A stretch of 64,000 bases of DNA from Microbacterium enclense (GTDB lineage: Bacteria; Actinomycetota; Actinomycetes; Actinomycetales; Microbacteriaceae): the NCBI RefSeq assembly GCF_004022425.1, contig NZ_RBZY01000007.1:10441-74440 (forward strand). Direction: 5' to 3'. Below, piece by piece: positions 9,401-16,294 of the stretch; the stretch's first letter is position 1, and each line of letters begins with the position of its first letter. The translations under genes were made by a program, and so were the position numbers. The notes under the pieces are model-generated. The model saw nothing but the letters and a program-made list of their open reading frames with translations. It was not told the DNA's origin and made no database searches.

Positions 9401-10045
9401 GAAGAGCTGCACCTCGACGTGGCGCGCGGGGCGCACGAACTTCTCCAGGAACACCCCGGGCGTCCCGAAGCTCGCCGCCGCCTGGCGGACCACCGCGTCG
9501 TACGCGGCGCGGAGCTCGTCGGCATCCGCGCACACGCGCATGCCGATGCCGCCGCCCCCGCCCGTGGCCTTGAGCATCACGGGGTATCCGATGACGGATG
9601 CCGCGGCCTCGGCCTCGTCGACGGATGCCAGCACACCGGTGCCGGGGAGGAGCGGCACACCCGCGGCCTCGGCGAGCGCCCGCGCGCGGTGCTTCAGGCC
9701 GAAAGCCTCGAGCTGCTCGGGCGTCGGACCGACCCAGGCGAGCCCCGCCGCCTCGACGGCGCGTGCCGCGTCGGCGTTCTCGGCGAGGAACCCGTACCCC
9801 GGGTGGATCGCCCCGGCACCCGTGGCGCGGGCGGCGTCGAGGATTGCCTCGATGCGCAGGTACGACTCGGCCGCCGGAGCGGGGCCGAGGCGCACGGCCT
9901 CGTCGGCCTCGCGGACGTGGGGGGCGGCGCGGTCCGCGTCCGAGAACACCGCGACGGTGCGCAGGCCCCGCTCGCGCGCGGAGCGCAGGATGCGGCGGGC
10001 GATCTCGCCGCGGTTGGCGACGAGAAGCGTGTCGAAACCGGTCAC
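6443..10045 (-). CDS. Biotin-dependent guanidine/urea carboxylase
   Basis: A 1200-aa single-chain biotin carboxylase. Domains in order are biotin carboxylase (residues about 1-450, ATP-grasp with glycine loop KATGGGGGIGM), the KipA/AHS2-type carboxyltransferase half (from about 460, DAGMLTTVQDLPGRVGYW), the KipI/AHS1 half (from about 800, TYRRDGDDNVLVEFGDQVLD), and a C-terminal biotinyl domain with EAMKM carrying the biotin lysine. Enzymes of this architecture were annotated as urea carboxylase; those encoded with two DUF1989 proteins are now known to act mainly on guanidine, giving carboxyguanidine. Both flanking genes overlap by 4 bp (GTGA), so all are translationally coupled. Substrate preference for guanidine is inferred from context. 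Confidence 0.93.
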   Translation of the reverse strand: MTGFDTLLVANRGEIARRILRSARERGLRTVAVFSDADRAAPHVREADEAVRLGPAPAAESYLRIEAILDAARATGAGAIHPGYGFLAENADAARAVEAAGLAWVGPTPEQLEAFGLKHRARALAEAAGVPLLPGTGVLASVDEAEAAASVIGYPVMLKATGGGGGIGMRVCADADELRAAYDAVVRQAAASFGTPGVFLEKFVRPARHVEVQLFGDGAGRVAVLGDRDCSLQRRNQKVVEEAPAPGLPDAVRAELHRTAAALASGIRYRSAGTAEFVYDPVAERAYFLEVNARLQVEHPVTEAVFGVDLVGLMLDLAGGGPTAVPDALFDEAREPRGHAVEARIYAEDPDRGNTPSTGLVTAVQLPEGDGIRVDAWVEAGSEVSPFYDPLLGKVIAYGADRDAALDRLSAALADTRIDGIVTGAGMIREIVDDPRVRAVAHDTGTLDDARDPDPRIDVMDAGMLTTVQDLPGRVGYWQVGVPPSGPMDAVSFREANLAVGNPEGAPGLEITLTGPTLRFSVASVVAVTGAPVAVEVDGVAAAQWEPIEVPAGGVLRIGTAEGPGMRVFLAVRGGIDVPQYLGSASTFTLGGFGGHGGRALVTGDVLRPGAAAVADPAPTPLDRRPHIADWWVIAVTEGPHGAPEFFTRDDIDALYRAEYRVQVNSARTGVRLTGPKPTWARIDGGEAGLHPSNIHDTPYAVGALDFTGDTPVLLGPDGPSLGGFVCPVVVASADLWKLGQLRPGDVVRFAPVREADAASLDPAVAAPPLVGAGDGDDGVIASREAEVEGERVLRPRTTYRRDGDDNVLVEFGDQVLDLGLRMRVHALQERLAQEAPRGILDVTPGIRSLQVHTDASVLRASQLVGLLRELDDDLPPTSELVVPSREVRLPLSWDDPATRLAIERYMAGVRDDAPWTPWNIEFIRRINGLDSVDDVYRTVFDAQYLVMGLGDVYLGAPVATPLDPRHRLVTTKYNPARTWTAENSVGIGGAYMCIYGMEGPGGYQFVGRTVQIWNRFRRGGLFTENPWALRFFDRIRWYPVSAEELLDLRADVDAGRGNFETVEGEFALAEYERFLADEAPGIEQFRERQRRAFDEERERWRASGEFDRVDEAPAAAPTAGGELPPGTVGVTAPFAAAVWRVDAAQGAAVEKEQKMIVLEAMKMETPIGSPVTGTVAEVFVRPGETVAAGQLLAAVAVDA

Positions 10046-10722
10046 GGGCGCGTCACCACCATGCGCAGCGGCGTGCAGCTGAAGTCGTTGCACGGGTTGT
10101 TCATCTGCGGGCAGTTGGACACGATCACCAGCACATCGCGCTCGGCGCGGAGGGCCACGCGCTTGCCCGGCGCCGACATCCCGTCGACGATGCCGAGCGA
10201 CCCGTCCTCCTCGACCGGCACGTTCATGAACCAGTTGAGGTTCGAGACGAGGTCGCGGGCCCCAAGGCCGTAGCGCGCGGCCTCGGCGAGGAAGTTCTCG
10301 CGACAGCCGTGCTGGTACAGCGTGTGGTGGCCGTAGCGGAGGGTGTTCGACTCCTTCGAGCACGCGCCGCCGATCGTGTCCTGCCGGTCGACCTCGTTGC
10401 CGACCACGGTCATGAGCGGAAGACCGACGTTGCTGCGCAGCACCGTGCCGGTGCGGACGTAGACGTTGCGCTGCCACGCGATCGTGTCGGCGGCGCTGTA
10501 GCGCTCGTCGGTGTCGTCGGCCGCGTAGACGAGGAAGTCGGCGGACTGGTTGCCGCCCACGTCGACGATCGTGAGGACATCGCCGGCGCGGACGATGCCC
10601 GACCATGGCGCGCGCGGCGCGACGCGCTCGTCGAGCACGACCTCGCCGGGAGCGAGGGGCTCTGACCAGTCGAGGGGGACGTCGTCGGCGTGGACGGGAC
10701 GGTCGGGAACGGTGGTGATCAT
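10042..10722 (-). CDS. DUF1989 protein (urea carboxylase-associated protein 2; carboxyguanidine deiminase subunit)
   Basis: A 226-aa DUF1989 family protein. The family signature is visible as GNQSADFLVY near residue 60, GGACSKESNTLRYGHHTLY with the conserved Cys and His residues near 120, and NWFMNVPVEEDG near 170. Together with the next gene it matches the CgdA/CgdB pair shown in other bacteria to deiminate carboxyguanidine to allophanate. ATG at 10722 follows GAGGAG at a good distance. Its stop overlaps the carboxylase start. Which of CgdA or CgdB it corresponds to is not decided here. Confidence 0.88.
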   Translation of the reverse strand: MITTVPDRPVHADDVPLDWSEPLAPGEVVLDERVAPRAPWSGIVRAGDVLTIVDVGGNQSADFLVYAADDTDERYSAADTIAWQRNVYVRTGTVLRSNVGLPLMTVVGNEVDRQDTIGGACSKESNTLRYGHHTLYQHGCRENFLAEAARYGLGARDLVSNLNWFMNVPVEEDGSLGIVDGMSAPGKRVALRAERDVLVIVSNCPQMNNPCNDFSCTPLRMVVTRP

Positions 10723-10736
10723 GGTGCTGCTCCTCG

Positions 10737-11576
10737 TCAGATCCCCGCCAGGGCGGCGTACGTGATGCTGTTGCGATACGCGCGTTCGCGCTCGGGGGTG
10801 AGGGAGAACACGGCATCCTCCTCGCCCGTCGGCTGCGACGCCCACGCGGTGACCTGCAGCGGACCGACGACGTAGTCCTCGCGCGGGTCGAGCGGATGCG
10901 GGACGTTGGCGACCAGCACGATCAGCGGCAGTTCCGCGACGAGCTCCACGAAGGCCCCGGGGCCAGCCGAACCGAGCCACTCGAGGTCGCCCTCGGGGTT
11001 CGCGCGCACCCCCTGGAAGAACGACACCGCCGGCGGCAGGTCGCGCACGGTCAGCCCGTGCTTGCTCGCGGCGAGCCGCAGCAGGCCGTGGCCCGATGGC
11101 GACGGCCCCTCGGGCGCGGCGTCGCCGTACCGTTCGATCGCGTACGCGTCGCTCGAGGTGCCGCAGAAGGCGTCGTGGTGGCCCGAGGTGTCGGCGGCGA
11201 TCGTCGCGAGCACACGCCCGTCGCCGGAGAGCAGCGGATGCCCCTCGCCCAGGTACGCCTGCCACGGGATCTTCTGGGTGTCGGCGACGTTGAGGCGCTC
11301 GCCGGGTTCGACGGCGTTGAAGAGCAGCACGGTGGCGCACGCGTCGCCGGTGGGATCCGTGAAGCGCAGTCGCGTCCCGCGGGCGACGCGCAGATGCGTG
11401 TAGCCGCCGGGGGCCACCGTCTCGGCCCAGCGCAGGTCGTCGTCCGCGACGCCCTCCGGCCGGAAGGGGGCGGTGTAGGGCGGAAGATATGGCATCCATT
11501 CGGATCGCGCGGCGCGGGCCCGTGCGTCCTCGCGGGCCCGCCCCACGTCTCCCAGTGCGTCGACACGACCGTCCAT
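10737..11576 (-). CDS. DUF1989 protein (urea carboxylase-associated protein 1; carboxyguanidine deiminase subunit)
   Basis: First gene of the operon, 279 aa, a second DUF1989 member. It has the conserved core GDACATVLLFNAVEPGERLN, TSGHHDAFCGTSSDAYAI with the metal-site His/Cys cluster, and SFFQGVRANPEGDLEW. It is longer than its partner owing to an N-terminal extension rich in Arg and Ala. ATG at 11576 has AGAGGTGG upstream. A TetR-type operator lies 10 bases before the start, so the operon is probably repressed by the divergent TetR gene. Confidence 0.88.
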   Translation of the reverse strand: MDGRVDALGDVGRAREDARARAARSEWMPYLPPYTAPFRPEGVADDDLRWAETVAPGGYTHLRVARGTRLRFTDPTGDACATVLLFNAVEPGERLNVADTQKIPWQAYLGEGHPLLSGDGRVLATIAADTSGHHDAFCGTSSDAYAIERYGDAAPEGPSPSGHGLLRLAASKHGLTVRDLPPAVSFFQGVRANPEGDLEWLGSAGPGAFVELVAELPLIVLVANVPHPLDPREDYVVGPLQVTAWASQPTGEEDAVFSLTPERERAYRNSITYAALAGI

Positions 11577-11586
11577 GCGCCACCTC

Positions 11587-11603
11587 TTTCTGTCGATTGA
11601 CAG
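11587..11603 (-). promoter_or_regulatory. Probable TetR operator of the guanidine/urea operon
   Basis: On the minus strand the sequence reads CTGTCAATCGACAGAAA, with inverted CTGTC/GACAG half-sites four bases apart. It lies between the operon start and a weak -10-like TAATAC just upstream. A 14-of-17 match occurs at 13084-13100 ahead of the symporter gene. Confidence 0.6.
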
Positions 11604-11650
11604 GTATTAGAACAGGCCCGCGTTTCGGCGGCGTTACGAGGGCTCCCGGG

Positions 11651-11656
11651 TACGGT
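11651..11656 (+). promoter_or_regulatory. -10 element of leaderless tetR transcript
   Basis: TACGGT lies six bases before the ATG at 11663, leaving no room for a ribosome binding site. This spacing is the signature of leaderless transcripts and recurs at several genes in the window. Confidence 0.5.
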
Positions 11657-11662
11657 GGGGGC

Positions 11663-12319
11663 ATGGCGCCGACGAGAACCGGACGACCCCGGGCATCCGG
11701 CTCCTCCCCCACCGGACTTGGGACGCGCGCCGACGTCCTCGCCGCCGCGGCCGCCCTCTTCGGCACGCGCGGGTACGCCTCGGCCAGCACCCACGCGATC
11801 GCCGAGGCCGCCGGCATCCGTCAGGCGACGCTCTACCACCACTTCGCCCGTAAGCAGGACATCCTGCTCGCGCTGTTGCTCGACACCGTGCAGCCCTCGC
11901 TCGACGTCGCCGCGCAGCTGCTCGCCCGCGACGAGGAACCGGCCGCACGCCTGTGGGCGCTGTGCGTCGCAGACGTCACGCTGCTGGCTGATGCCCCGCA
12001 CAACACCGGCGGGCTGTATCTGCTGCCGGAGGTGTCGGACGCGGCGTTCGAGCCGTTCCGTGAACGCCGCAGCGAGCTCGAGACGACCTACCGCACGCTC
12101 GTGGCCGCGTGCGGGCTCGACGCCGCCCGCGCGGCCGCCGGCGCGGCGCTCGTGCTGGCGCTAGTGGAGAGCGTGATCCTGCAGCGCAAGGGGGGCCAGA
12201 CGGCGACCCTGGATGCCACGACCATCGCCGCCGCCGCGTTGCGCGTTCTCGACCTCGACGCCGCGACGCGCGAGCGTGCGGCCGCCGCGGGTCCGGCGGT
12301 GCTGTCGGCGCTGGGCTGA
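11663..12319 (+). CDS. TetR-family transcriptional regulator
   Basis: A 218-aa repressor. The N-terminal helix-turn-helix is at residues about 44-63 (AIAEAAGIRQATLYHHF), followed by a helical ligand-binding domain with no close family match that I recognise. It is transcribed divergently from the DUF1989/carboxylase operon across an 86-bp gap holding an inverted repeat, so it most likely represses that operon and releases it on binding guanidine, urea or a derivative. The same repeat ahead of the symporter at 13132 suggests a two-target regulon. Confidence 0.9.
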   Translation: MAPTRTGRPRASGSSPTGLGTRADVLAAAAALFGTRGYASASTHAIAEAAGIRQATLYHHFARKQDILLALLLDTVQPSLDVAAQLLARDEEPAARLWALCVADVTLLADAPHNTGGLYLLPEVSDAAFEPFRERRSELETTYRTLVAACGLDAARAAAGAALVLALVESVILQRKGGQTATLDATTIAAAALRVLDLDAATRERAAAAGPAVLSALG

Positions 12320-12326
12320 GTCCGGC

Positions 12327-12597
12327 CTACTTCTCGTAGACCTCGCGGCGATGGCCGGCGTGAACGACCACCACGGTGAGCACGTCGTCCTGGATGCGAT
12401 AGAGCACGCGGTAGTCGCCGGTACGCACCCGCCACTCGGGCCGGGCCGTCAGCTTCTTGGCTGCGGGCGGGCGCGGTTCGTCCGCGAGTAGCTCGATCAC
12501 GGCCTGGATGCGACGCTTCGCCTCCGGGGGCAATTTCTTGATGGCGCGGACCGCCGACGGGAGGACCTGACGGGAGGACCTGGATCCGATACGTCAC
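12327..12597 (-). pseudogene. RelE/ParE-type toxin gene, frameshifted by a 13-bp tandem duplication
   Basis: The gene starts with GTG at 12597, overlapping the antitoxin stop as GTGA, and reads VTYRIQVLPS before a perfect 13-bp tandem repeat shifts the frame. Removing one repeat gives an 85-codon RelE: VTYRIQVLPSAVRAIKKLPP, then RRIQAVIELLADEP and the RelE core RPEWRVRTGDYRVLYRI, ending HAGHRREVYEK. As it stands only residues after the repeat are open in frame (68 codons from a weak internal start at 12533), lacking the first helix. The toxin is therefore probably inactive, or restored when the repeat collapses. Everything outside the repeat looks intact, so the lesion is recent. Confidence 0.85.
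12556..12581. repeat. 13-bp tandem duplication inside the toxin gene
   Basis: GACGGGAGGACCT occurs twice head to tail (12556-12568 and 12569-12581) with no mismatch. Thirteen is not a multiple of three, so it changes the reading frame. Slipped-strand collapse would restore the toxin. Confidence 0.95.
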
Positions 12598-12857
12598 GGA
12601 ATCAGACCGAGGTCGCGCTTGACGTCGTCCCAGGGGACGGGCGTCTCGCCCAACCGATCGGTTTCTTCCCACGCTTCGTCGACCGCACGGATGTCCGCGA
12701 GCTCCTCGGCATCCTCGAGCAGCCGTTCGAACTGCGCGGCGTCCACCACCGCGGCGACTGGTCGGTCGCGCCGAGTGAGGTAGACGGGTTCCGTGCGCGC
12801 ATCGTCGACGATCGCGGCGAGACGCCCTCGGGCGTCGCTGATGGCTACACGGCTCAT
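12594..12857 (-). CDS. Phd/YefM-type antitoxin
   Basis: An 87-aa antitoxin. The N-terminal Phd/YefM DNA-binding fold is clear (MSRVAISDARGRLAAIVDDA, then PVYLTRRDRPVAAVVDAAQF), followed by an acidic C-terminal part expected to bind the toxin. It lies upstream of the RelE gene with a 4-bp overlap, the usual antitoxin-toxin order. An AGATGTACATCT palindrome 27 bases upstream is a good candidate for autoregulation. With the toxin frameshifted, the antitoxin may persist alone. Confidence 0.87.
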   Translation of the reverse strand: MSRVAISDARGRLAAIVDDARTEPVYLTRRDRPVAAVVDAAQFERLLEDAEELADIRAVDEAWEETDRLGETPVPWDDVKRDLGLIP

Positions 12858-12883
12858 GCGTCTATTCTCACCTAATTGCGTCG

Positions 12884-12895
12884 AGATGTACATCT
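12884..12895. promoter_or_regulatory. Palindrome upstream of antitoxin, candidate operator
   Basis: AGATGTACATCT is a perfect 12-bp palindrome upstream of the antitoxin start and is AT-rich against a GC-rich background. Phd/YefM antitoxins usually bind such a site; binding here is inferred. Confidence 0.5.
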
Positions 12896-13083
12896 TGCAC
12901 GATTTGCGCGGGCCGCCTCCCCCACGAGACTGCAACCGACCGACAAGCCCCCCGCAGCCTCCAGCCGAGATGTCAGCGGCGCGCAGTCTCGCGGGTCGAG
13001 GCGCCGGACCCCCGCGCCGCGGGCGATTTCACGCGCCTTTTACACGGCCGAAACCACGGCGGACCTCGGCGAGCGGATCGTTT

Positions 13084-13100
13084 CTGTCAAGCAATAGAAA
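13084..13100 (+). promoter_or_regulatory. Probable TetR operator upstream of the symporter
   Basis: CTGTCAAGCAATAGAAA matches 14 of 17 bases of the minus-strand site at 11587-11603. It lies 31 bases before the symporter ATG. The remainder of 12858-13131 holds no convincing gene. Confidence 0.5.
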
Positions 13101-13131
13101 CCCGAACCGCCCTCATCGCCGGGAGCCCGCC

Positions 13132-14646
13132 ATGATCATCCTCGGAGTCGCCGTCAGCGTCGTCCTCATTCTCGTCGTCGGCGTCGCCGTGGCCCGCAAG
13201 GTCGACGGCGACAGCGCGAACTACCTCGTCGCCGGGCGGCGCCTGGGTGTGCCGCTCGTCGCGGTCTCGCTCACCGCGGCCGCGGTCGACGCCAACGCCA
13301 CGGTCGGAAACACCGACCTCACGTCGCAGTTCGGCTTCTGGTCGGGGGCCTCCCTCGCCATCGGCCTCGCCCTGTGCCTCCTGCTGACCGGGCTCTTCCT
13401 CGCCAAGCGCATGAACGCCATGAAGCTGTTCACCCTCGGCGACTTCTTCCGACTGCGCTACGGACGCCCCGTCGAGGTGCTGGCATCCGTGCTCATGATC
13501 GTGTCGTTCACCGTGCTCCTCGCGGGCAACCTCGTGGCGTGCGGCTTCCTGCTCGAGCACTTCGCCGGGATCCCGTACGCCTGGGGCGTCGTGCTGGCCG
13601 TGCTGCTCGTGCTCACCTACACCGTCGCCGGCGGGCTGTTCTCCGACGCTTACACCGCAGCGATCCAGACGGCGATCACCATCGTGGCCGCGATCGTGCT
13701 GCTCGCCTGGGTCGCGGCGTCCTACGGCATCGTGATCCCCGAGGGGATGGGCCCGTTCGACCTCCAGCAGCTCAGCGACCCCGCCGCAGGCGCCCCGATC
13801 AACTGGGCCACGCTGATCTCGCTCGCCATCGGCGACATCGTCGCGATCGACTTCATGCAGCGCATCTTCGGGGCGAAGAGCCCCACGGTCGCGCAGCGCT
13901 CGTGCTTCATCGCCGCGGGACTCACCGCCGCGATCGGCACCGTCTTCGCCATCGTCGCCCTGAGCGTCTCGTCGACGCTGGGCATCTCGGTCGAGAACGG
14001 CCCCGTGCTGTACACGCTGCTCGGCGACTACGCCCCGCCCATCATCGCGATCCTCGTGCTCTCCGGCATCGTCGCGGCGTCGTTCTCGACGGCATCCGGC
14101 GCGATGCTGGCGACCTCGGCGATCGCGGTGCGCAACGTCTTCACGGTCCGTCGCCACACGGGCACGGGCCCCGACCCGCTCCTGCGCTGGACGCGCATCG
14201 CGATGATCCCGTTCGTGATCATGGGCGCCTTCCTCGCCATCCGCGTCAGCCAGACCGGCATCCTGCTCACCCTCGCGTTCGACCTGATGCTCGCGTGCCT
14301 CGCCGCACCGTTCCTGATCGGGGTGTTCTGGAAGCGGCCCGGGGCGGTCGCCGCCCTCGGCGCGATGGCCGTCGGGTTCGTCGTGCGCATGACGCTGCTG
14401 GCGCTCACCCCGACGCTGTACGGCGTGCCGAACGACATCCTGTACATCCCGAACGACGTCATCGGCGCGGACTTCGACGGCTGGGCGACGCTCGTCTCGG
14501 CCCTCGTCGGATTCGGAACGTACGTCGCGTTGGGCCTCGCGATTCCCCGCCGGTCCTCCGAACTCGACCACGAACTGGCCGTGCTGGCCGACCTCGAAGC
14601 CGAGCGGGAGGCATCCGAGAAGGTCGAGGTGGGGGCGCCGTCCTGA
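13132..14646 (+). CDS. Sodium:solute symporter (SSS) family transporter
   Basis: A 504-aa integral membrane protein with about 13 predicted spans and SSS features: DGDSANYLVAGRRLGVPL near the N-terminus, AVDANATVGNTD in the first core helix, the GGLFSDAYTAAIQ segment near residue 165 and the FSTASGAMLATSA segment near 320. ATG at 13132 has GGGAG nine bases upstream. SSS proteins include urea, proline and polyamine carriers. The shared TetR-like operator makes uptake of guanidine, urea or a related compound the best guess. The last 40 residues are an acidic cytosolic tail. Confidence 0.88.
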   Translation: MIILGVAVSVVLILVVGVAVARKVDGDSANYLVAGRRLGVPLVAVSLTAAAVDANATVGNTDLTSQFGFWSGASLAIGLALCLLLTGLFLAKRMNAMKLFTLGDFFRLRYGRPVEVLASVLMIVSFTVLLAGNLVACGFLLEHFAGIPYAWGVVLAVLLVLTYTVAGGLFSDAYTAAIQTAITIVAAIVLLAWVAASYGIVIPEGMGPFDLQQLSDPAAGAPINWATLISLAIGDIVAIDFMQRIFGAKSPTVAQRSCFIAAGLTAAIGTVFAIVALSVSSTLGISVENGPVLYTLLGDYAPPIIAILVLSGIVAASFSTASGAMLATSAIAVRNVFTVRRHTGTGPDPLLRWTRIAMIPFVIMGAFLAIRVSQTGILLTLAFDLMLACLAAPFLIGVFWKRPGAVAALGAMAVGFVVRMTLLALTPTLYGVPNDILYIPNDVIGADFDGWATLVSALVGFGTYVALGLAIPRRSSELDHELAVLADLEAEREASEKVEVGAPS

Positions 14647-14665
14647 CCCGCACGCCGACCTCGCG

Positions 14666-14703
14666 GGGCCGGGCGACGCCGAGCGGCGAGCCCGGCCCTT
14701 TCG
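14666..14703 (+). terminator. Rho-independent-type terminator after the symporter
   Basis: GGGCCGGGC (14666-14674) pairs with GCCCGGCCC (14690-14698), with an inner CGCC/GGCG stem and a short T stretch following. It begins 20 bases after the symporter stop. Confidence 0.75.
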
Positions 14704-14730
14704 CGGTCGTCATGGGCGTGTCGGTGCGGT

Positions 14731-14763
14731 TGCGGATCCATTACTGTACGTTTAGGATCCAAT
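14731..14763. promoter_or_regulatory. GGATCC operator pair A
   Basis: Two GGATCC cores at 14734-14739 and 14755-14760 are 21 bp apart. The second, in TTTAGGATCCAAT, ends four bases before the GTG of the cupin gene, so its AGGA can also serve as the ribosome binding site. Confidence 0.8.
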
Positions 14764-14764
14764 C

Positions 14765-15133
14765 GTGACCCACGTGATCCGTCCCGCCGAGCTGGATGCC
14801 GCCGAGCTCGAGGCCAAGCCCCTCGCCCCACCGAACGCCGAACCGCTGTCGGGCGAGATCATCGTCCGCGGCAAGGTGCAGTTCGTGAACGACGACCGCA
14901 CGATCATCTCCGGCGTGTGGGAGAGCGATCCCGGGACGTCGCGGTGGGAGTTCCTGACCCGGGGCGAGATCGTCCACATCCTGGCCGGCCGCATGACGGT
15001 ACAGCGCGACGGTGAGGAGGCTGTCGAGCTCACCGCCGGCAGTGCCGCGTACTTCCCGATCGGGTGGACCGGGGTCTGGAGCGTCGTCGAGCCCGTCCGC
15101 AAGCTCTACGTCGTCTACAAGCCGGAGGCGTGA
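14765..15133 (+). CDS. Small cupin-domain protein (DUF861/EutQ-like)
   Basis: A 122-aa single-domain cupin. The beta-barrel core runs from about residue 50 (SRWEFLTRGEIVHILAGRMT) to 105, resembling Cupin_3/DUF861 proteins such as ureidoglycine aminohydrolase relatives. Only one of the usual metal-binding histidines is obvious, so it may bind ligand rather than metal. It leads a four-gene operon of hydrolases under operator pair A. The GTG start abuts the operator. The substrate is not known. Confidence 0.8.
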   Translation: MTHVIRPAELDAAELEAKPLAPPNAEPLSGEIIVRGKVQFVNDDRTIISGVWESDPGTSRWEFLTRGEIVHILAGRMTVQRDGEEAVELTAGSAAYFPIGWTGVWSVVEPVRKLYVVYKPEA

Positions 15134-15140
15134 TCGCGAC

Positions 15141-15779
15141 ATGCGACGCATCATCGATCTGAGCATCCCCGTCCATCCCGAGATGCTCCACTGGGGACGC
15201 CGTCCGACCTACGAGATGGTCGAGGAGATCACCGAGACCAGTCCCAGCGAAGTCTCTCGGTGGCTCATCGGCGCCCACACCGGGACGCACGTCGACGCGC
15301 CGAGCCACTTCGTCAAGGGCGGTACGACGGTCGATTCCCTTCCCATCGACCACACCGTCGGCGAGGCGCGGGTCCTGGACCTCCGCCACGTCGAGAAGGA
15401 GATCACCGCCGACGATCTGATCGCCGCCGGAGCCGAGGGAGCGAAGCGGGTCCTGTTCAAGACCCGGAACTCGACGGACGCGCTCACGCGAACCGAGAAG
15501 AGCTCCACGTGGGTGGGGCTCGGCCCCTCGGGCGCGCAATGGCTGGTCGACCACGGCGTCGTGTTCGCCGCGAACGACTACATGACCATGGAGGCGCCCG
15601 ACCACACCGTCGAGTGGCCGACGCACGTCATCCTGTGCAAGGCCGGCGTCGTGATCCTCGAGAACGCCAACCTCGCCGAGGCGGAGCCGGGCGACTACTA
15701 CCTCGTCTGCCAGCCGGTGCCCTTCGAGGGGCGAGAGGCGGCTCCCGCGCCGACGATCCTCATGCAGGACCTCCCGTGA
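15141..15779 (+). CDS. Cyclase-family hydrolase (kynurenine formamidase / isatin hydrolase type)
   Basis: A 212-aa member of the cyclase family (PF04199) of manganese or zinc amide hydrolases. The metal motif HTGTHVDAPSHF is at residues 46-57, with His46, His50, Asp52 and His56 as expected ligands, and the C-terminal half keeps the ILENANLAEAEPGDYYLVC stretch. Known relatives open cyclic amides (isatin) or remove formyl groups from aryl amines. In this island it could open a lactam or hydrolyse a formamide. Its stop overlaps the RidA-like start as GTGA. Confidence 0.88.
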   Translation: MRRIIDLSIPVHPEMLHWGRRPTYEMVEEITETSPSEVSRWLIGAHTGTHVDAPSHFVKGGTTVDSLPIDHTVGEARVLDLRHVEKEITADDLIAAGAEGAKRVLFKTRNSTDALTRTEKSSTWVGLGPSGAQWLVDHGVVFAANDYMTMEAPDHTVEWPTHVILCKAGVVILENANLAEAEPGDYYLVCQPVPFEGREAAPAPTILMQDLP

Positions 15780-16279
15780 CGGCTGCCCTCTCGGCCGAAC
15801 GACGCGCCCTCGAACTCGGGCTCGAGATCCCCGACTACACGAATCCGCCATACGGCGGCCGTTACGGTCAAAGCCTCAAGGCGTTCCACCGGACCGGCGA
15901 TTTCGTCGAGCTCAGCGGCATCACGCCCGAATCGCGCGCGGGTGTCCAGGTCCACCCCGGCCTCGTCGGAAGCGAAGTGACGCTCGAACAGGCGCAGGAG
16001 GCCGCGCGACAGACCGCGATCAACAGTCTCGGCCTCATCCGCCTCGCCGTCGGCTCGCTCGACGCGGTCGCCGGACTCTCGCGGGCGCTGTGCTTCGTCC
16101 TGTGCGGGCCGGAGTTCGACCGCCTCAACGACGTGTCCAACGGCGCCACCGATCTCTTCCTCGACGTCTTCGGCCCGGAGATCGGCGCCGTCGGCCGCGC
16201 GAGCATCGGCGCGACGAGCCTGACCCGTCGCAACAGCTTCGAACTCTGGCTGAGCTTCGAAGCCCGCCCCACCCCCTGA
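15776..16279 (+). CDS. RidA/YjgF-family protein
   Basis: A 167-aa RidA-fold protein with an N-terminal extension of about 35 residues. The core shows TGDFVELSGITPE near 40, the LIRLAVGSLDAVAGLSR helix and the conserved Arg in VGRASIGATSL. RidA members deaminate reactive enamines or imines, and 2-aminomuconate deaminases belong here. In an operon with amide hydrolases and a flavin or copper amine oxidase regulon, clearing an imine intermediate is a reasonable role, but it is inferred. Confidence 0.85.
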   Translation: MTAALSAERRALELGLEIPDYTNPPYGGRYGQSLKAFHRTGDFVELSGITPESRAGVQVHPGLVGSEVTLEQAQEAARQTAINSLGLIRLAVGSLDAVAGLSRALCFVLCGPEFDRLNDVSNGATDLFLDVFGPEIGAVGRASIGATSLTRRNSFELWLSFEARPTP

Positions 16280-16294
16280 CACCCGGGAGCCCTC

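Noticed and set aside
11577-11662. Guanidine-I (ykkC) riboswitch before the guanidine/urea operon
   Set aside because: Only 86 bases separate the divergent starts, which is too short, and the riboswitch core motifs are absent.
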